Assembly (NCBI GenBank): GCA_047967505.1
Contig: CM106539.1
Length of the DNA stretch: 64,000 bases
Origin: Dipteris shenzhenensis
Lineage: Eukaryota > Polypodiophyta > Polypodiopsida > Gleicheniales
Direction: 5' to 3' (one strand)
Part shown: positions 1 to 11,539 of the stretch, piece by piece
How positions within the stretch are numbered: position 1 is the stretch's first letter
Layout of the letters: each line of letters starts with the position of its first letter
Position numbers and translations under genes: made by a program
Notes under the pieces: model-generated
Database searches by the model: none
What the model was told of the DNA's origin: nothing
What the model saw: the letters and a program-made list of their open reading frames with translations, nothing else

Positions 1-433
1 TCTCATCCTCAAATTTCTAACCCTTACGGTTCAGCTCGATGTGGTGGATGGATCTCCCTCTAGCTCAACCAAATCAGATCACCCAATTTCGACCAGCTAG
101 CTCACGAAAACGGAAGTCGACCTGAGAACTTGGATTTGTCATTTCATTTAAAATAAATAAATCAAAGCAAGCATATTATCTCTCTGTCTTAATATTTTAA
201 TATTAATTTTTTATTATATTAAAAACATATAAAAATATATAAATTTTAATATAAAAACATATAATATAAGTATTATATGTTTTTATTGTTTTAAAAACAT
301 ATTTTATTATAAATTTAAGGCAATTTTTAAAATGCTATTATTTTTAATATGTTTTTGCAATAAGAATGTCTTCAATGTGGGGAGAGAGAGATTTTAAAGA
401 TAATAAAAGTAATTCAAGAGAATCTCTTGAACG

Positions 434-440
<7 letters not shown>

Positions 441-476
<36 letters not shown>
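441..476. repeat. (GA)18 microsatellite
   Basis: An uninterrupted run of 18 GA dinucleotides sits in AT-rich DNA. The Ser/Leu-repeat reading frame on the opposite strand is only a translation of this run. Confidence 0.97.
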
Positions 477-482
<6 letters not shown>

Positions 483-1184
483 ATGTTTTTAAGACAATAA
501 TTTACTATGACAATATTTTTAATGCCATAATATTTTAACAACTGAAAAACATATTTTAGCTTGACTCATCATGCATGGGGATGCATTAATATTATTATGT
601 TTTTAAATTCTATTTTTAAAGATGTTTTATGATCAAAATTTAATACTTTTAATTCTAAGGTATCATATATTTTAAGGCGTCATACATTGGCATTGGCTAT
701 TATATGATACCACAACTTTCAAAAAAGTATGGGTAGCACAAGATTATAGACAAGTATTGAAAAGGAAAATCCCAAATAGAGCCTACAATAAGTACAAACA
801 TTTATAACATGGTATCTTCTCAAATTTGTAGCAATCAACATAAAGCTTTTATTTGTTATTTAGATCTAATAAGACTATTAAAATTTTGAATAGGGTATGG
901 CCAAACGTGTTGTTATCAGCATGGTGGGCGAAGGCCAATCTGATGCTCACAGCCATCATAGAAGCTATCTATCTAACTTTCTGATGATAAATTTCCATTT
1001 TCAAGTATCCTTTAGGAAGAGAAACAATGTGTTTTCATATAATTGTTCTCATAGTCTATTGTAATAGACACTTTCTAAATTGATTTACTCTAAATTTATT
1101 TAGATCGCATGGAGAAACTATTCTTTTTGGGGGGAGGATTTGTATTTTGCATCATCATTGATGTTAGAGGATCGGCCAAATTGT

Positions 1185-1204
1185 ATGTGTGTGTGTGTGT
1201 GTGT
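1185..1204. repeat. (GT)n microsatellite
   Basis: About ten GT dinucleotides in a row. Confidence 0.93.
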
Positions 1205-2074
1205 AACTCATTTTTTAAATTAAAATTGGAGACAAAGTACAATGAAGTCCTTGAATCAGCTATCTCTCCTTGAGTAAGGGTTGTAACTCTTCTCTTTCCA
1301 CTTTGTATATTTATCAAAAAAGCTCTCTGAGCTCATATACTTGCTTGAGTATATCTCAAGCTAGATGTAACATTTTTCATTCTTTTCCCCCTTTTTGTTC
1401 CCTTTAAATAAGGTTGCTATCTTTTTGCAAAGACACATGAATATTTGTAAATTGATGATTAATTTTTTAAAGTTTTGTGATTTTTTTTGAGAAAGATTAA
1501 AGTGAAATGATTTTCTTTGGTTGTTTTCTTGGAAGGCACTCCATCCAGTTGTTAGCTCACGAGGTGTATAGACAACCACTACCTCGTGTGTGCTACTTTT
1601 ATTAGCTCAAGTAGGTGATTCTTTTTCCTTGCCATTTGCAAATTCTTTGATTCTTTCGTAGAGCGATTCAATGGATAAAAAATTAAAATCATTAACATTT
1701 AAAGTTTAACGTAGAGGTTTGAATTCTTTGCTTTCTTGGAGCACATTGTGTAAAGCCGTAGAGGATGCCACATGTCCATCAAGGGAAGCGCCAAGTGGGG
1801 GTTCCCACTCCTTGTCCCCAATAGCCATGTTATAGCCTCTTTCTCTCCCAAAAAGTCCCAAGAGGGATGGGAGGGAGGGGTTCAACCACCTTATTGTATG
1901 CAAGACCCATCAATCCTCCACATTGCCTATGGGATTAGTAAGCCACTGTACACGTCTCACAAACACCTCCATGAGCCCATATACCATATTCTTGCCATTA
2001 GCCACAAACCACAAAAGGGGGCATCAAAGGGGGTTAGGACATTTCCAACAGTCTCGATGGAATAAACACCTTGA

Positions 2075-3056
2075 AACGTGGGTCGTGTTGTTGGGGAGGG
2101 GGGTTTTAGGCAAGTCTTGCCAATGCTTTCAAAGGCAAGAAGAGAGGACATTGTTAATGCTACTTTATGCCACTCAAGGATTTGGGGTTGCACTACAGAA
2201 CTGAAGCTGATGCTAAATATGTGGCTCGTTCAGAATACTGATACCTCAGCTGAACAAGAGTTCATAAAATGGGTTTTGAACATTGGCAATGGGATAAGAT
2301 ACTGTTGTCACTCCATCACAAATGCTTTTAGAGACAAAGTCCATGGACGGCCTCATTGGGTGTATAGAGGGCTTGCAATAGTTTTGGATTATGCACCATA
2401 TTTTTGAGAGCATGCTATTCTTGTACCTCGGAACCTTGAGGTTGATGCAATTAATGCTACTACATTGAAGGCAATGTTCGGGGAGGAAAAGGAGTATCTA
2501 AGCGCAAACTCAGTCGATAACTCAGGTGGAGATTCTTTTTTTTATGTAGGTGAGGACCTGAACACAGTCTGGATCTTTGTGGTGGATACCTCCCTCATCG
2601 ATTTTTTTTGAAATGGCATGCATATTATGCAATCTGAATCCTTGCCAAGGACTGTGCAGTGGGACATGGTTGATATGCAAGGAGTTTCACATGAAAGTGT
2701 TAGAAGATGAAATCATTATTGGTACCCATGCTGGGGTTAGAACGTTCATTCCAAAGATAACATTCTTTCCGACCAACCTAAAACTTCCATTCGACATGAG
2801 GAGAGGGAAATTTCCTATGCGATTGGCGTTTGCTATGACAATCAACAAGTCACAGGGCCAAACGTTGTTTGTGTTGGGCTATACTTGGCAACACCGGTGT
2901 TTAGTCATGGGCGGCTGTGTATGGCATTCTCGCATGCTTGAGCATCGAAAGCTGTTAAGGTATTCATTTTGGTGAATGTGTCTGATGCCAGTGACGTGGA
3001 CATGGAAAATACTTCTACCACAAATGTTGTATACGGGGAAGTTTTGCAATTGGTAA
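2075..3056 (+). pseudogene. Helitron PIF1-like helicase, C-terminal half, broken
   Basis: This is the remnant of the helicase half of a Helitron Rep/Hel protein, which drives rolling-circle transposition. Visible in order: GGFRQVLPM (about 2,099) and RREDIVNA; NIGNGIRY; then, after an in-frame TGA at 2,405-2,407, HAILVPRNLEVDAIN and GEEKEYLSANS. A frame change follows, with NLNPCQGLCSGTWLIC, GTHAGVRTFIPK and FAMTINKSQGQT (about 2,830-2,865). A return to the first frame gives PVFSHGRL and NVVYGEVLQL near 3,050. These match the conserved C-terminal order of PIF1-type Helitron helicases. The Rep nuclease and N-terminal helicase motifs are not visible upstream. With at least two frame changes and two stops it cannot encode a working enzyme. 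Confidence 0.88.
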
Positions 3057-4809
3057 CAGCAAGATCCTAGGAGTATGCCATTGTTCTTTCAACCCCTCCT
3101 AAGACTTTCTTGGGTGGCAAATCTTCATGTACGTAATCTTTGTATAGATTTTTAAAAGTTCATTCAATATTCCATCCAGGAACTTTTCTATGTCTTGGGG
3201 AATGCCACCTATATATATATATATACAAATATTAAGTGAGATGTAATATTTCATGACTTTGTCCTTCACAATGTTTGGCTTTTATTATTTTTGTATGTAC
3301 TCTATGAAAATTGGTTTTCCATTTAAGTTGTGGGTTTGCAATATACTACTACACACTATTTTCTCTACAAATTGTGGTTTAGAAAGTCTGTTATTTTCTC
3401 ATGTATATATAGATTAACACGTACGTTTCTTTCTTGCAATGCGAAAGGATGTCTAGGCAATTCACATTTTGCACTGAAACAAGAGCGCCGGTGGCAAGTA
3501 CATAATTGCTTCATAGGCAAGTTCTATGCCGACCTATTTAATAGTAGAGTCATTGACTTTTAGAAATTTGCAGATTCTGTGGGCTAGAGGTCTCTGAGAG
3601 AGTGTAGCTACTTTTGAATATGCTTGAGATGGAGAGCTACCTTGGGTAGAAAATATGCATATTGTCTTTTGCTTTATTTTTGTTAAAACAAAATGTTATT
3701 TGGATTATTTAGGTCTGTTCTAGATTCAAGGTTCTTCATGAATCTTCACATGGATTGTCGTTTGGTGGGACAAGTCCACTTGGGCTATTACGATATCCTT
3801 GCTCGCCGCCTTCATGGGGATGATGGACTACAGACCATCACTGTCTGTTGGTTTAGACTCTATGCACGTGTAAGGACGTGGGTTTTCTACCGAGGGAGAA
3901 TTTTAGACTATACGTACACCTTTACTCATATTATTCACAACCCTTTACATTAGAGAAAGAATTCTAATGAATGAGCTAGGTTTTGTCAACATATAGGTAT
4001 AAAAGTTTTATGACTCAATAATTATAGTCCTTAAATTATCTTTTTGTTTGATGTGGGTGTTTGTAGTCCAGGGGTCATTTGTCTACGGCACAGACGCGGC
4101 CGGCATGGAGTACATGGCCGTAGGCTTTTCCTTGCAGTACATGGCCACAAGCTTTTACCTTAAGGATGTTTGTGTGTCTATTTTTTGTATGTTCAATTAT
4201 TACGACTTTGTGTGCAAATATATATTTGGGCATATCACTCGGTTTTTAAATGTAGATATTACATGTTCGGACATGGGACTCCACTTTCGGATGTAATATT
4301 TTAAAGTACTCTGTTACATGGATTTTTTTGGTTAGAGTATGTTGCTTGCATTTAAATGTTTATTGTGTTTATAAAAGTTCTTTTGTTATATTGATGGTTT
4401 AAGAGTGGTAGGTGAGCCTATAGTTGCAAATCAAGAATGGGTGTCTACGTTGGAAAATTATGGAAAACGAGTAGCCTTGACTCGTCTACGACAAGTTAGA
4501 GACCCGCCCTATTGGGTCTCAAGGTGAGAAAATGTTATTAATTTTAATAAATAGAATATCAAATAAAGGCACTGCATGGGTTGGTTGCAAGATAGTAAAG
4601 GTGAAGCATAGATGGCAAATCTCCAAATTAAAAAGATGCGTTTTTGACATATGCATGCAAATCGTGTTTCAATTAATGGGAATGCCTTATGACATGAATT
4701 TTCTATCTAGGCATCAAGGAGACGGTGAAGACACACACACGAGCATGCATGCAGGTGCGCGTGCGCACACCCATAGACAGTGACTGAGAGTGTGTGAGAG
4801 AGAAGACTG
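3057..4809. other. Unassigned DNA downstream of the Helitron helicase
   Basis: No conserved coding motif was found. A (TA)7 run lies at 3,211-3,225. Two small inverted repeats sit side by side: ACGAGT/ACTCGT at 4,467-4,485 and GAGACCC/GGGTCTC at 4,499-4,520. The stretch could be Helitron 3' sequence or captured host sequence, but no element end could be fixed. Confidence 0.5.
3211..3225. repeat. (TA)n microsatellite
   Basis: A short alternating TA run. Confidence 0.9.
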
Positions 4810-5560
4810 CTTCTTATACCTGAGGGAATGTGCAAAATGCAAAGTGCTATGTGCAAAATTCAAATTGCTAAGTGTTGAGTCAAAACTTATTTGTGCTAAG
4901 TGCAAGTTGAAAAGTACTATGTACTAAATGAAGTGCTATATGCCAAATCCAAATTGCTACATGCTATGTGCTAAACGCAAACTAATATGAACCCAAGGAA
5001 AGGCACATTCCTTGGTCTTATAATTTTTGGAGAGGAAGTGTGCTGACTCTCCCCCCACACTATACGTGTGGTTATGTGCTAAATGCAAAGTTCTATGTGC
5101 ACAATTCAATTGCTAAGTACTAAATTGATCTTCTTTATACAAAGTGCAAGTACCCAAGGAAGGGCATGTTTGTTGGTCTTATAATTTTTGGAGAGGAAGT
5201 GTGCCAACTCTCCCCCCACACAATGTGTGGTTATGAGCTAAATGTAAAGTATTATGTGTGAAATGCAAAGTGCTATGTGCAGAATGCAAAGAGCTAATTA
5301 CTATGTTCTGTATTCAAATTGCTATATGCTACATTCAAATTGCTATCAACTTAAGGTAGAGGTGTTATACATTTTATGTGTGAAATATAAAGTGTTAAAT
5401 GCATATGGCTACATGCTATATGCAAAATGCTATGTGCTAAATGCAAGCTGATATGAACCCAAAGAAGGGGACGTTCCTTGGTCTTCTAATTTTAAGAGAG
5501 GAAGTGTGCTAGTTCCTCCCACACAAATGTGTGGTTATATGCAAAATGAAAAAGACTATG
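4810..5560. repeat. Degenerate tandem repeat carrying three hairpin modules
   Basis: A loose repeat built on TGCTATGTGCAAAATGCAAA-like units fills the stretch. Embedded in it are three diverged copies of an approximately 85-bp module (about 4,988-5,074, 5,152-5,236 and 5,454-5,536). Each runs from an AACCCAAGGAAAGG-like start through GGAGAGGAAGTGTGC to a C-rich tract and a terminal hairpin: CCACAC-TATAC-GTGTGG, CCACACA-A-TGTGTGG and CCACACAAATGTGTGG. Each hairpin is followed by TTAT. The stem is kept while the loop varies, so the structure itself may matter to the element. A fourth copy lies at 9.4 kb. Reading frames here are repeat translations. Confidence 0.8.
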
Positions 5561-6093
5561 TGCCACACGCAAACCCTAAACTTAAATTCCTATTTACGAA
5601 ATTCAAATTTAGATGCAATTTGATAGCTTGCTCTGAAAAACCTCTGTAATATGCTGAATTTTGGTAACCCCATTGACCTTGTTTAATAAATTTGACATGT
5701 TATAAAAAAAACATGCACGCGATCAATACATTTCCTCGCGTGCTTCCTTTAAGAACTCCAAAAAAAAAATCAAAGTACTAGCATAAAAACGAAAGGGGAG
5801 ATGGCGATTGAGGAAGTCATTCCCAATGACTATGTCAACCCAGTACTAGGGGCCTTACACAACCCCCTCATCAATCTTGCCCAAACCATTCACCTCCACC
5901 TTGTGTGCTAGTTATGCTCCTATGCCCATTGCCCACTCCAAGGTGGATTGCATGACTCCCTAATAACCATATTCAATCTTTGACAGAGGTCACCTTTTGA
6001 TTGCTTACAACAATAGTAGCACAAAAAGCCTAATTCATAAAAAACTTGTTATCAAGCACTACAAAGGACAAAGATGCATACCTCTTCAAGCAA
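5561..6093. other. Unassigned spacer before the LINE remnant
   Basis: No coding match was found. It may include decayed upstream LINE sequence, since recognisable reverse-transcriptase sequence begins at about 6,100 without a visible element boundary. Confidence 0.5.
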
Positions 6094-7400
6094 CATAGTT
6101 CAAGGCCAAAGTCGATGCATGGTCAAAGGTCCCCCTGAATCTGCTAGGTAGATGCATTGTAGTGGTTAAGCATATCTTGGCGGTGGCCTCTTTTTATATT
6201 CTGTCTATCTGTGCTTTTTTCAAAACCCATGTGCTGTTAATTGAAAAACACTTAAGGGCGTTCATTTGGAAGAAGACCAAATGGAAATGGCTTTCCTGGT
6301 CTGATCTTGTGTGCACGAAAAAGACTGGGGAGTTTTGGAGTCCCAGACTGGAGGAGACACTCCATCTCTTTCCTTATGAAGCTGTGGGTGCAATTTTTGG
6401 ATTCCAAGGAACCGTGGGTTGAGTTTCTGAAGCATGCAGTTCGTAATGCCAGTGTCAAACACTTTCGGATGCTAGATATGTGGACCAAGGTATTTTCAGT
6501 CACTCCTTTGTGCTTGAAGGGGAGTTTCTTTAACAGACTGGTGGCGGTGTGGAAGGAGGGGTTATATATGCTTGCCTGGAAGGGCCTTCCTATAGGGGAG
6601 GAAGACTACTTCCTTCGGCTATCCATTTGGTGGCAAGTGGCCTGGCGGCTTCTTTGCAATGGGTAATGAAAGGATTGCAGGGCAGATTGATGCCAAGGGG
6701 ATACACTCATGGGAGGACCTCTGAGATGCACGAGAATGAGACTGGTTGTCCCCCATGCTGGTTGGGGCTAAATTTCTACAGACTCAGTCCGAACTGGACT
6801 TTATAAGTGGACTTTTGTGCAAGATCCCGAACGAGTGGCCTACCAATGTTCAACCCTCTGAAGGTTAAGTGCCGGAGGAGTGGGAGTGGGGGCGGGATAC
6901 CCCCTTATCCAAAATTACTACCAAAGCACTGGATAAGCTCCTTGCTTACAAGGAGGGTTGGTTTCAAAAGCTCAATGACAGATGGTTAAGAGACGACCTT
7001 GAACTGATGTGGCGCGGCAGGTTCGCACGACTATGGAGGATAGGTGGAGGACATTTCCCTATTGGCAGCCATGTCCCTTGGTTACACGTGGACGACAAGT
7101 GTAAGCTGTGCAAATCTGCAGCTGAAACTCTCACCCACCTGTTTTGGGGATGCCCCTAGGTTCGAAACGTATGGGGGATTATCCGCTCGCACTGTGCTAA
7201 TTAGGGTTTGGGTATCGAATTCATCTCCAAAGGAGCAGCTATTTTCAGAGCTGACCTTGGGCCTGATAAATCTACTCTGTGGGACGTGATCAGATATGCC
7301 ACGTTGCATAGGATCTGGGTTGCCCGCTATGATGCCTCTGTTAATGGCTTTGTTATATTCTCATTGTCTTGTAAGCAAGCAATCGTAGACATAGGTGTCT
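6094..7400 (+). pseudogene. LINE (non-LTR retrotransposon) ORF2, C-terminal remnant
   Basis: The segment encodes the end of a LINE ORF2 protein, whose reverse transcriptase copies element RNA at a nicked chromosome. The first part (6,100-6,320) reads AKVDAWSKVPLNLLGRCIVV, then HLRAFIWKKTKWKWLSWSDL, the thumb region just past the polymerase core. A frame change near 6,310 gives GSFGVPDWRR and MKLWVQFLDSKEPWVEFLK. Further downstream (6,869-7,159) is the zf-RVT domain ending CKLCKSAAETLTHLFWGCP, with the expected Cys/His spacing. The tail VIRYATLHRIWVARYD (about 7,280-7,350) matches the usual post-zf-RVT helix. The catalytic polymerase core and the endonuclease are absent. Several frame breaks show it is dead. 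Confidence 0.87.
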
Positions 7401-9354
7401 AGGCTAAATGGCTAGTAGCCAGAGGAGGGTGCTAGAGCTCGCGTCTCCAGAGCATTTTGTATGAGTTATCCTTTGGTTTTTACTAAGTAATATATAAGCA
7501 AACCTCTTTACGGTAGGTAGCCTAGGGAGAAGTTTAGGTTCCTTGAGCTCTCCTTGAGCCACGTGTTCTAATTACAAGCCCTTGATTTAATATTGATCTA
7601 AGGGCTACAACACTCCTTATAAATTGACAAAAAATCAAAAGCTTTTAAGATAAAAAAGGTTAATTAGAGTAATCAGGAGTCTTCACCGCTCAGGGTGTTT
7701 TATCTCCAAGGGCAGAGGAAGCGTTGGGATCTTTCCGCTAAGATTGCATAGCAGGTAGTAGAGGAGCTTTGTGTTCTTGACCTGGAGGAGGTAGGTAAGT
7801 TGGGTAATAAGGCCTTCAACTCTACGTGCATGAAAAGGCATGACTGATTGCATATTCTGTCCACTCTCCTTTTACCTGTTTATCGTTTCAAAACTCATGC
7901 AACCTCTTGTAGATGACAACGAGAGAGAAACGGAGAGAGAGAGAGATGTTGGAACGAGTCCACTCCTCGCAGAATTGATCCTAAGCCTTTTTTTTTCCCG
8001 CGACAGATTGCCCATCAAGATTAAAAAGTTTCTACACCTTGGATGGACTATTTGATTTCATGCGAGCCTGTTAATTGCATGGATTGAGACGTTTACAACC
8101 CTATGCATTTTCGGACTCCATCGCCCTTGTTCGCAAAACAGTTGGCAATGCTATGAGCTTCCGGAGCTACTGTCCTAAAACCTTTGAGCTACAACTTTGT
8201 AAGGATCCAAGATAATCAACCTTGCCTTGCCTGCACCTAGGTTTTTTCTTGTGATTCGAGACGTCAAGCTTGTGGTAGGTGATTACTCAACCTTACATTG
8301 TCTACTTTAACCTTTAAGAACTCTATTTGCAACACAGTCTCTAAAAGGACAGCCTCCAAGGTATCCCATGGATGCCAATTTTACACATCGACTCGCGTGG
8401 TTTTGTTAGCAGAAAGTGGCAACCTTTCCTTGGTGCATCTAATCCAAAATCATTGGGCAGTAGGCTCTTTCGAGCAATTTGTTGCAAAGGCAACCCTCCG
8501 GTGTAAAAGCTAGCCCTCCCATGACCCGCCTGAAATTGAAGTTGACAAGGAACCTCAGTTCTATGATGCTCTAAGCACATTTGGATTGGTGTAAAGCCAA
8601 AAAGGTAGACTGACAGAGATAATTTGTTGTTTCTCCGTACAAGAAAGTTGCGGCATATCTCACTCGAAGCCCCATGGCAAGGCAGAATATCTCACCCGAC
8701 GCTCTCTCCGTAAAATTCAACAGTAGTACACTGCCTTGAAAGTTGAAGCTGATCCTCCAACTGGTTCCACATAATCCAAGCATACCTCATTTCTCCGCTT
8801 TGTCGAAGAGCATGGATATGAAGCACAGGTCCGAGCAGTCCTGCCACTGCTTCCAGGTGCCCCTCAAGCCTAGGGAACTCAACATATACCACGCATTTAG
8901 ACTGCAAAAACTTGGGATCATGATGCAGCAGCGAGCATTGAACAGATTGATTCGGAATCGGAGTGTATATGATGACTTTTTGGGGCTTATTACGGATGAG
9001 ATGAAGAATGGCTATACAAAGGTTCATTATCCTTGGTACTACCGAGATTGGAAAGTCTTTGTTCTCTATAATATGGATGCTGCAGCTTGCAAAAGATTTA
9101 AAATTTATATAGTTTTTATATATAAAAGCTAGACTAATCATTTGTTCTTCAATAATATCATATTTTAATATTGTTTCCATTTCACATGTGTTTTTTGTAT
9201 CTTTTCAGAAAGTGAAGCAGACATACATACTTGGTGTGTATGTGAATTTGGATGTTCAACTTGGAATACAAACACGCCCATTGAGATTTAGGTAATGTGT
9301 CAGTCTCTTACATATTTGCGATACTCAATCTCGGCGCTAATATTCTTGGCGATT
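7401..9354. other. Unassigned intergenic stretch
   Basis: I recognise no domain here. The longest open stretches (about 8,692-9,180, overlapping on both strands) lack conserved motifs and look like chance frames. A short impure GA tract lies at 7,918-7,946. The first few hundred bases may be LINE 3' UTR, but no poly(A) tail or target-site duplication was found. Confidence 0.5.
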
Positions 9355-9452
9355 CCAATCTCGACGCACAGGGAAAGGCCCATTCCCTCGGATTATAACT
9401 CTTTGGGAAAGAAAGCGCGCCACCTCCCCGCCCACACTATATGTGGTTATAT
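9355..9452. repeat. Fourth, isolated copy of the hairpin module
   Basis: This matches the modules at 4.99-5.54 kb: a GGGAAAGGCCCATTCC start, an ATTATAACTCTTTGGG centre, GCGCGCCACCTCCCCGCC and then the hairpin CCACACTATATGTGG followed by TTAT. It lacks the surrounding tandem repeat, so the module can exist by itself. Confidence 0.7.
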
Positions 9453-9920
9453 AAAGTATATTATATATACATGTATATATATGTTTTGAATTTCACCTTG
9501 TTTGTTGACTTTTGCTTTTAGATATTCTAAATTCTTATCTGTTTTTGTGTTGAGGTACTCGCAACAAGAGAAATTTGCTCGGACCTACTATTGCCTCCTT
9601 AGTTTATAGTAAGGTATTTCCCTTTCTTGATTTTCAAGACTTACGAAAATCATATTCTTTGGTTTTCTTCCATATCCTTGAGTCACCTGTAACGAATATG
9701 AGCCCCTCGATTAATTTTAGCCCTTACAAATACGAGCCCTTAGATTGACTTTAATTACTGTCAATCATGAAGGCTTTATTCAAATAGCGTAAAAACTCGT
9801 GGGTAAAAGTATATCTTTGCTTTTTAAGTACAAAAAAGGGAAAGGCGTACAATTCTAATATTCTGAGCTTACTTTTCATTTCAATTTAAAACATTGTTAG
9901 TTTTAATCAACTTATTATAA

Positions 9921-10012
9921 ATTTCGTAATTCATTCCGTAGTTCCCCTATACTCCACCCTAGTTCAATTTCGTAATTCATTCCGTAGTTCCCCTATACTC
10001 CACCCTAGTTCA
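9921..10012. repeat. Perfect 46-bp tandem duplication
   Basis: Two identical 46-bp units lie head to tail (9,921-9,966 and 9,967-10,012), starting ATTTCGTAATTC and ending CCCTAGTTCA. Complete identity implies a recent event. It lies just outside the WRKY upstream region. Confidence 0.96.
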
Positions 10013-10540
10013 ATTTTTTAAATTAAAAAAACAAGCACCTTAGAACCTAGAAGACAATTTTTAGTACCATGTAAGCTAAAGCAGTGAACGTTTTGTACGC
10101 TCAATCCTCGTGTGTTCATTATCCGCTCGTTCGGTTTAACCGCCCAGGCAACTGGCGAGGTCGGAGGGTGTCCTTTGAGTCATTGGGCCCTGTACGATGG
10201 TGGAGTGAAGTGACCAGGGTCCAGCAGCGCGGATAGTGGTCGAACTTCGAATTTGACATCGCCTCGGGATAATAATTGAAATATACGACAGATGCTCTCG
10301 TCGATGATATCTATCATCACATTGTATGGAGGATCGGTGACCGCACCAGCAATCGATTATCCAAGCAAGGATCGAGGGTGGCAAAAGTGCAAATTGGCAC
10401 AGCTCAAATGCACGCCGGTCTGGCGCCGGGGTGAGCCGGACGTTTCCAGGGAACATCTGCGCAGCATATAGCCAGATAAAAGACAAGACTCTCACAGGCT
10501 CAGATCAGTGCTCACTGCTCACACAGCAATCACAGAAGTC

Positions 10541-10547
10541 TATAAAG
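10541..10547 (+). promoter_or_regulatory. TATA-box candidate (distal)
   Basis: TATAAAG lies in GC-richer sequence about 2 kb before the WRKY start codon. If used, the 10,590-10,624 inverted repeat would fall in the transcript. Confidence 0.25.
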
Positions 10548-10589
10548 AAGATTCAACATCGCCGGACCACTCCACTGGCTCGATTCGGG

Positions 10590-10624
10590 CGCAGAGGCTC
10601 CGTGCGATGGTGCGAGCCTCTGCG
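10590..10624. promoter_or_regulatory. Perfect 11-bp inverted repeat with 13-nt spacer
   Basis: CGCAGAGGCTC at 10,590-10,600 is repeated as its exact reverse complement GAGCCTCTGCG at 10,614-10,624. It could form a GC-rich hairpin in RNA or a dyad protein site in DNA. No function is known. Confidence 0.6.
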
Positions 10625-10656
10625 AGGTCGCATTGCCCTGCACACAACAATTGCAA

Positions 10657-10662
10657 TTGACT
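10657..10662 (+). promoter_or_regulatory. W-box core TTGACT
   Basis: A match to TTGAC[C/T], the DNA site bound by WRKY proteins. A six-base match can occur by chance. Confidence 0.35.
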
Positions 10663-11140
10663 GCGCACACACACACATTGTCACACACCAGTAGTGCAAC
10701 AACTGAACTCAATTGCTACTTTTGACAACGGCACAAACCGTCCAGCGCCGGACAAAGGACTGAGGAGAGCACGTTGCACAACCGATTCTCCGCAACTTCG
10801 GACCGCAAGCAAAAGAAAAACAATGGAATCGATGGAAAGCTGCCAGGCAGATTCGGTGAGCGAATTTACGACCACCACCTCCTCAACCATACGGAAATGA
10901 TTCCACTCGTTGAGATTTCCGTTTGGCTTCCAGGCTCCTGCAGCAGAGGATGGGCATTGAAAGCATGGCACTTGGAGCTGTGATTGGAGGATGACTTTGC
11001 CTTTAAATCACCATACAGTTCGGTTGGAATTTAATTTATACGAAAACCTTTCCTAATCATGGGCGCGCGTGGGCATTGAACCTTTTTTTTTTTTTTTTGG
11101 GGGCACTCACCCTTCAATTCTTGTCCTTTTTCGTTGTGTT

Positions 11141-11150
11141 TATATAAAAA
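11141..11150 (+). promoter_or_regulatory. TATA-box candidate (proximal)
   Basis: TATATAAAAA lies about 1.4 kb before the WRKY start codon and about 400 bp before the pyrimidine-rich tract. A start just downstream would give a long leader or imply a 5' UTR intron. Confidence 0.3.
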
Positions 11151-11266
11151 TTCCCCTTTCTTCATTACACCCCGCATCATAACTTCCTTTTTTGGGTTTA
11201 TTTTCCCCATAAAAATATGTGTCGCAAAATTATTACACGTTGAAATTCCGATCCGCGACGCTACAA

Positions 11267-11272
11267 AGTCAA
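11267..11272 (-). promoter_or_regulatory. W-box core TTGACT
   Basis: AGTCAA on the plus strand, downstream of the proximal TATA candidate. Confidence 0.35.
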
Positions 11273-11364
11273 ACTGCAGCCTGCCTTGCATCGGACGGCT
11301 ACGGTTCCGAAACTTGGCCACGCGGCGAGATCCTGGGGAGGGGACCGGCAAGACCGGGGGAACC

Positions 11365-11370
11365 GGTCAA
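11365..11370 (-). promoter_or_regulatory. W-box core TTGACC
   Basis: GGTCAA on the plus strand, 93 bp from the preceding W-box core and on the same strand. Confidence 0.35.
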
Positions 11371-11539
11371 GCCGGTGGGAAGAGTGGGGGCCACCCGTCA
11401 ACGGTGACTGGCTAACGTCTGGCGGTCGGGGGAAGTGACGTGGCAGGAAGCCATTAGGAAAGAATTTTCAACAAATTAATGAAAGACTGCAGAGAGAGAT
11501 CTCAAAAAGAAAAGTAAAAGGAGAGAAATAGTGAGGAGG

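Larger units (their letters stand above)
1..2074. other. AT-rich non-coding stretch
   Basis: No coding similarity was found on either strand. The stretch is AT-rich, and 180-320 contains several copies of an AAAACATAT-like motif. Two microsatellites lie inside it and are listed separately. Short reading frames here follow low-complexity sequence. The segment at about 1,770-2,070 is less AT-rich and immediately precedes the Helitron helicase remnant, so it may be decayed upstream Helitron sequence; I could not match it to the helicase. Confidence 0.6.

Noticed and set aside
344-541. Ser/Leu-repeat reading frame on the minus strand
   Set aside because: It is the translation of the (GA)18 microsatellite and has no other support.
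8692-9180. A 162-residue minus-strand gene
   Set aside because: No family resemblance, and an equally open frame lies on the opposite strand. No start or splice evidence.
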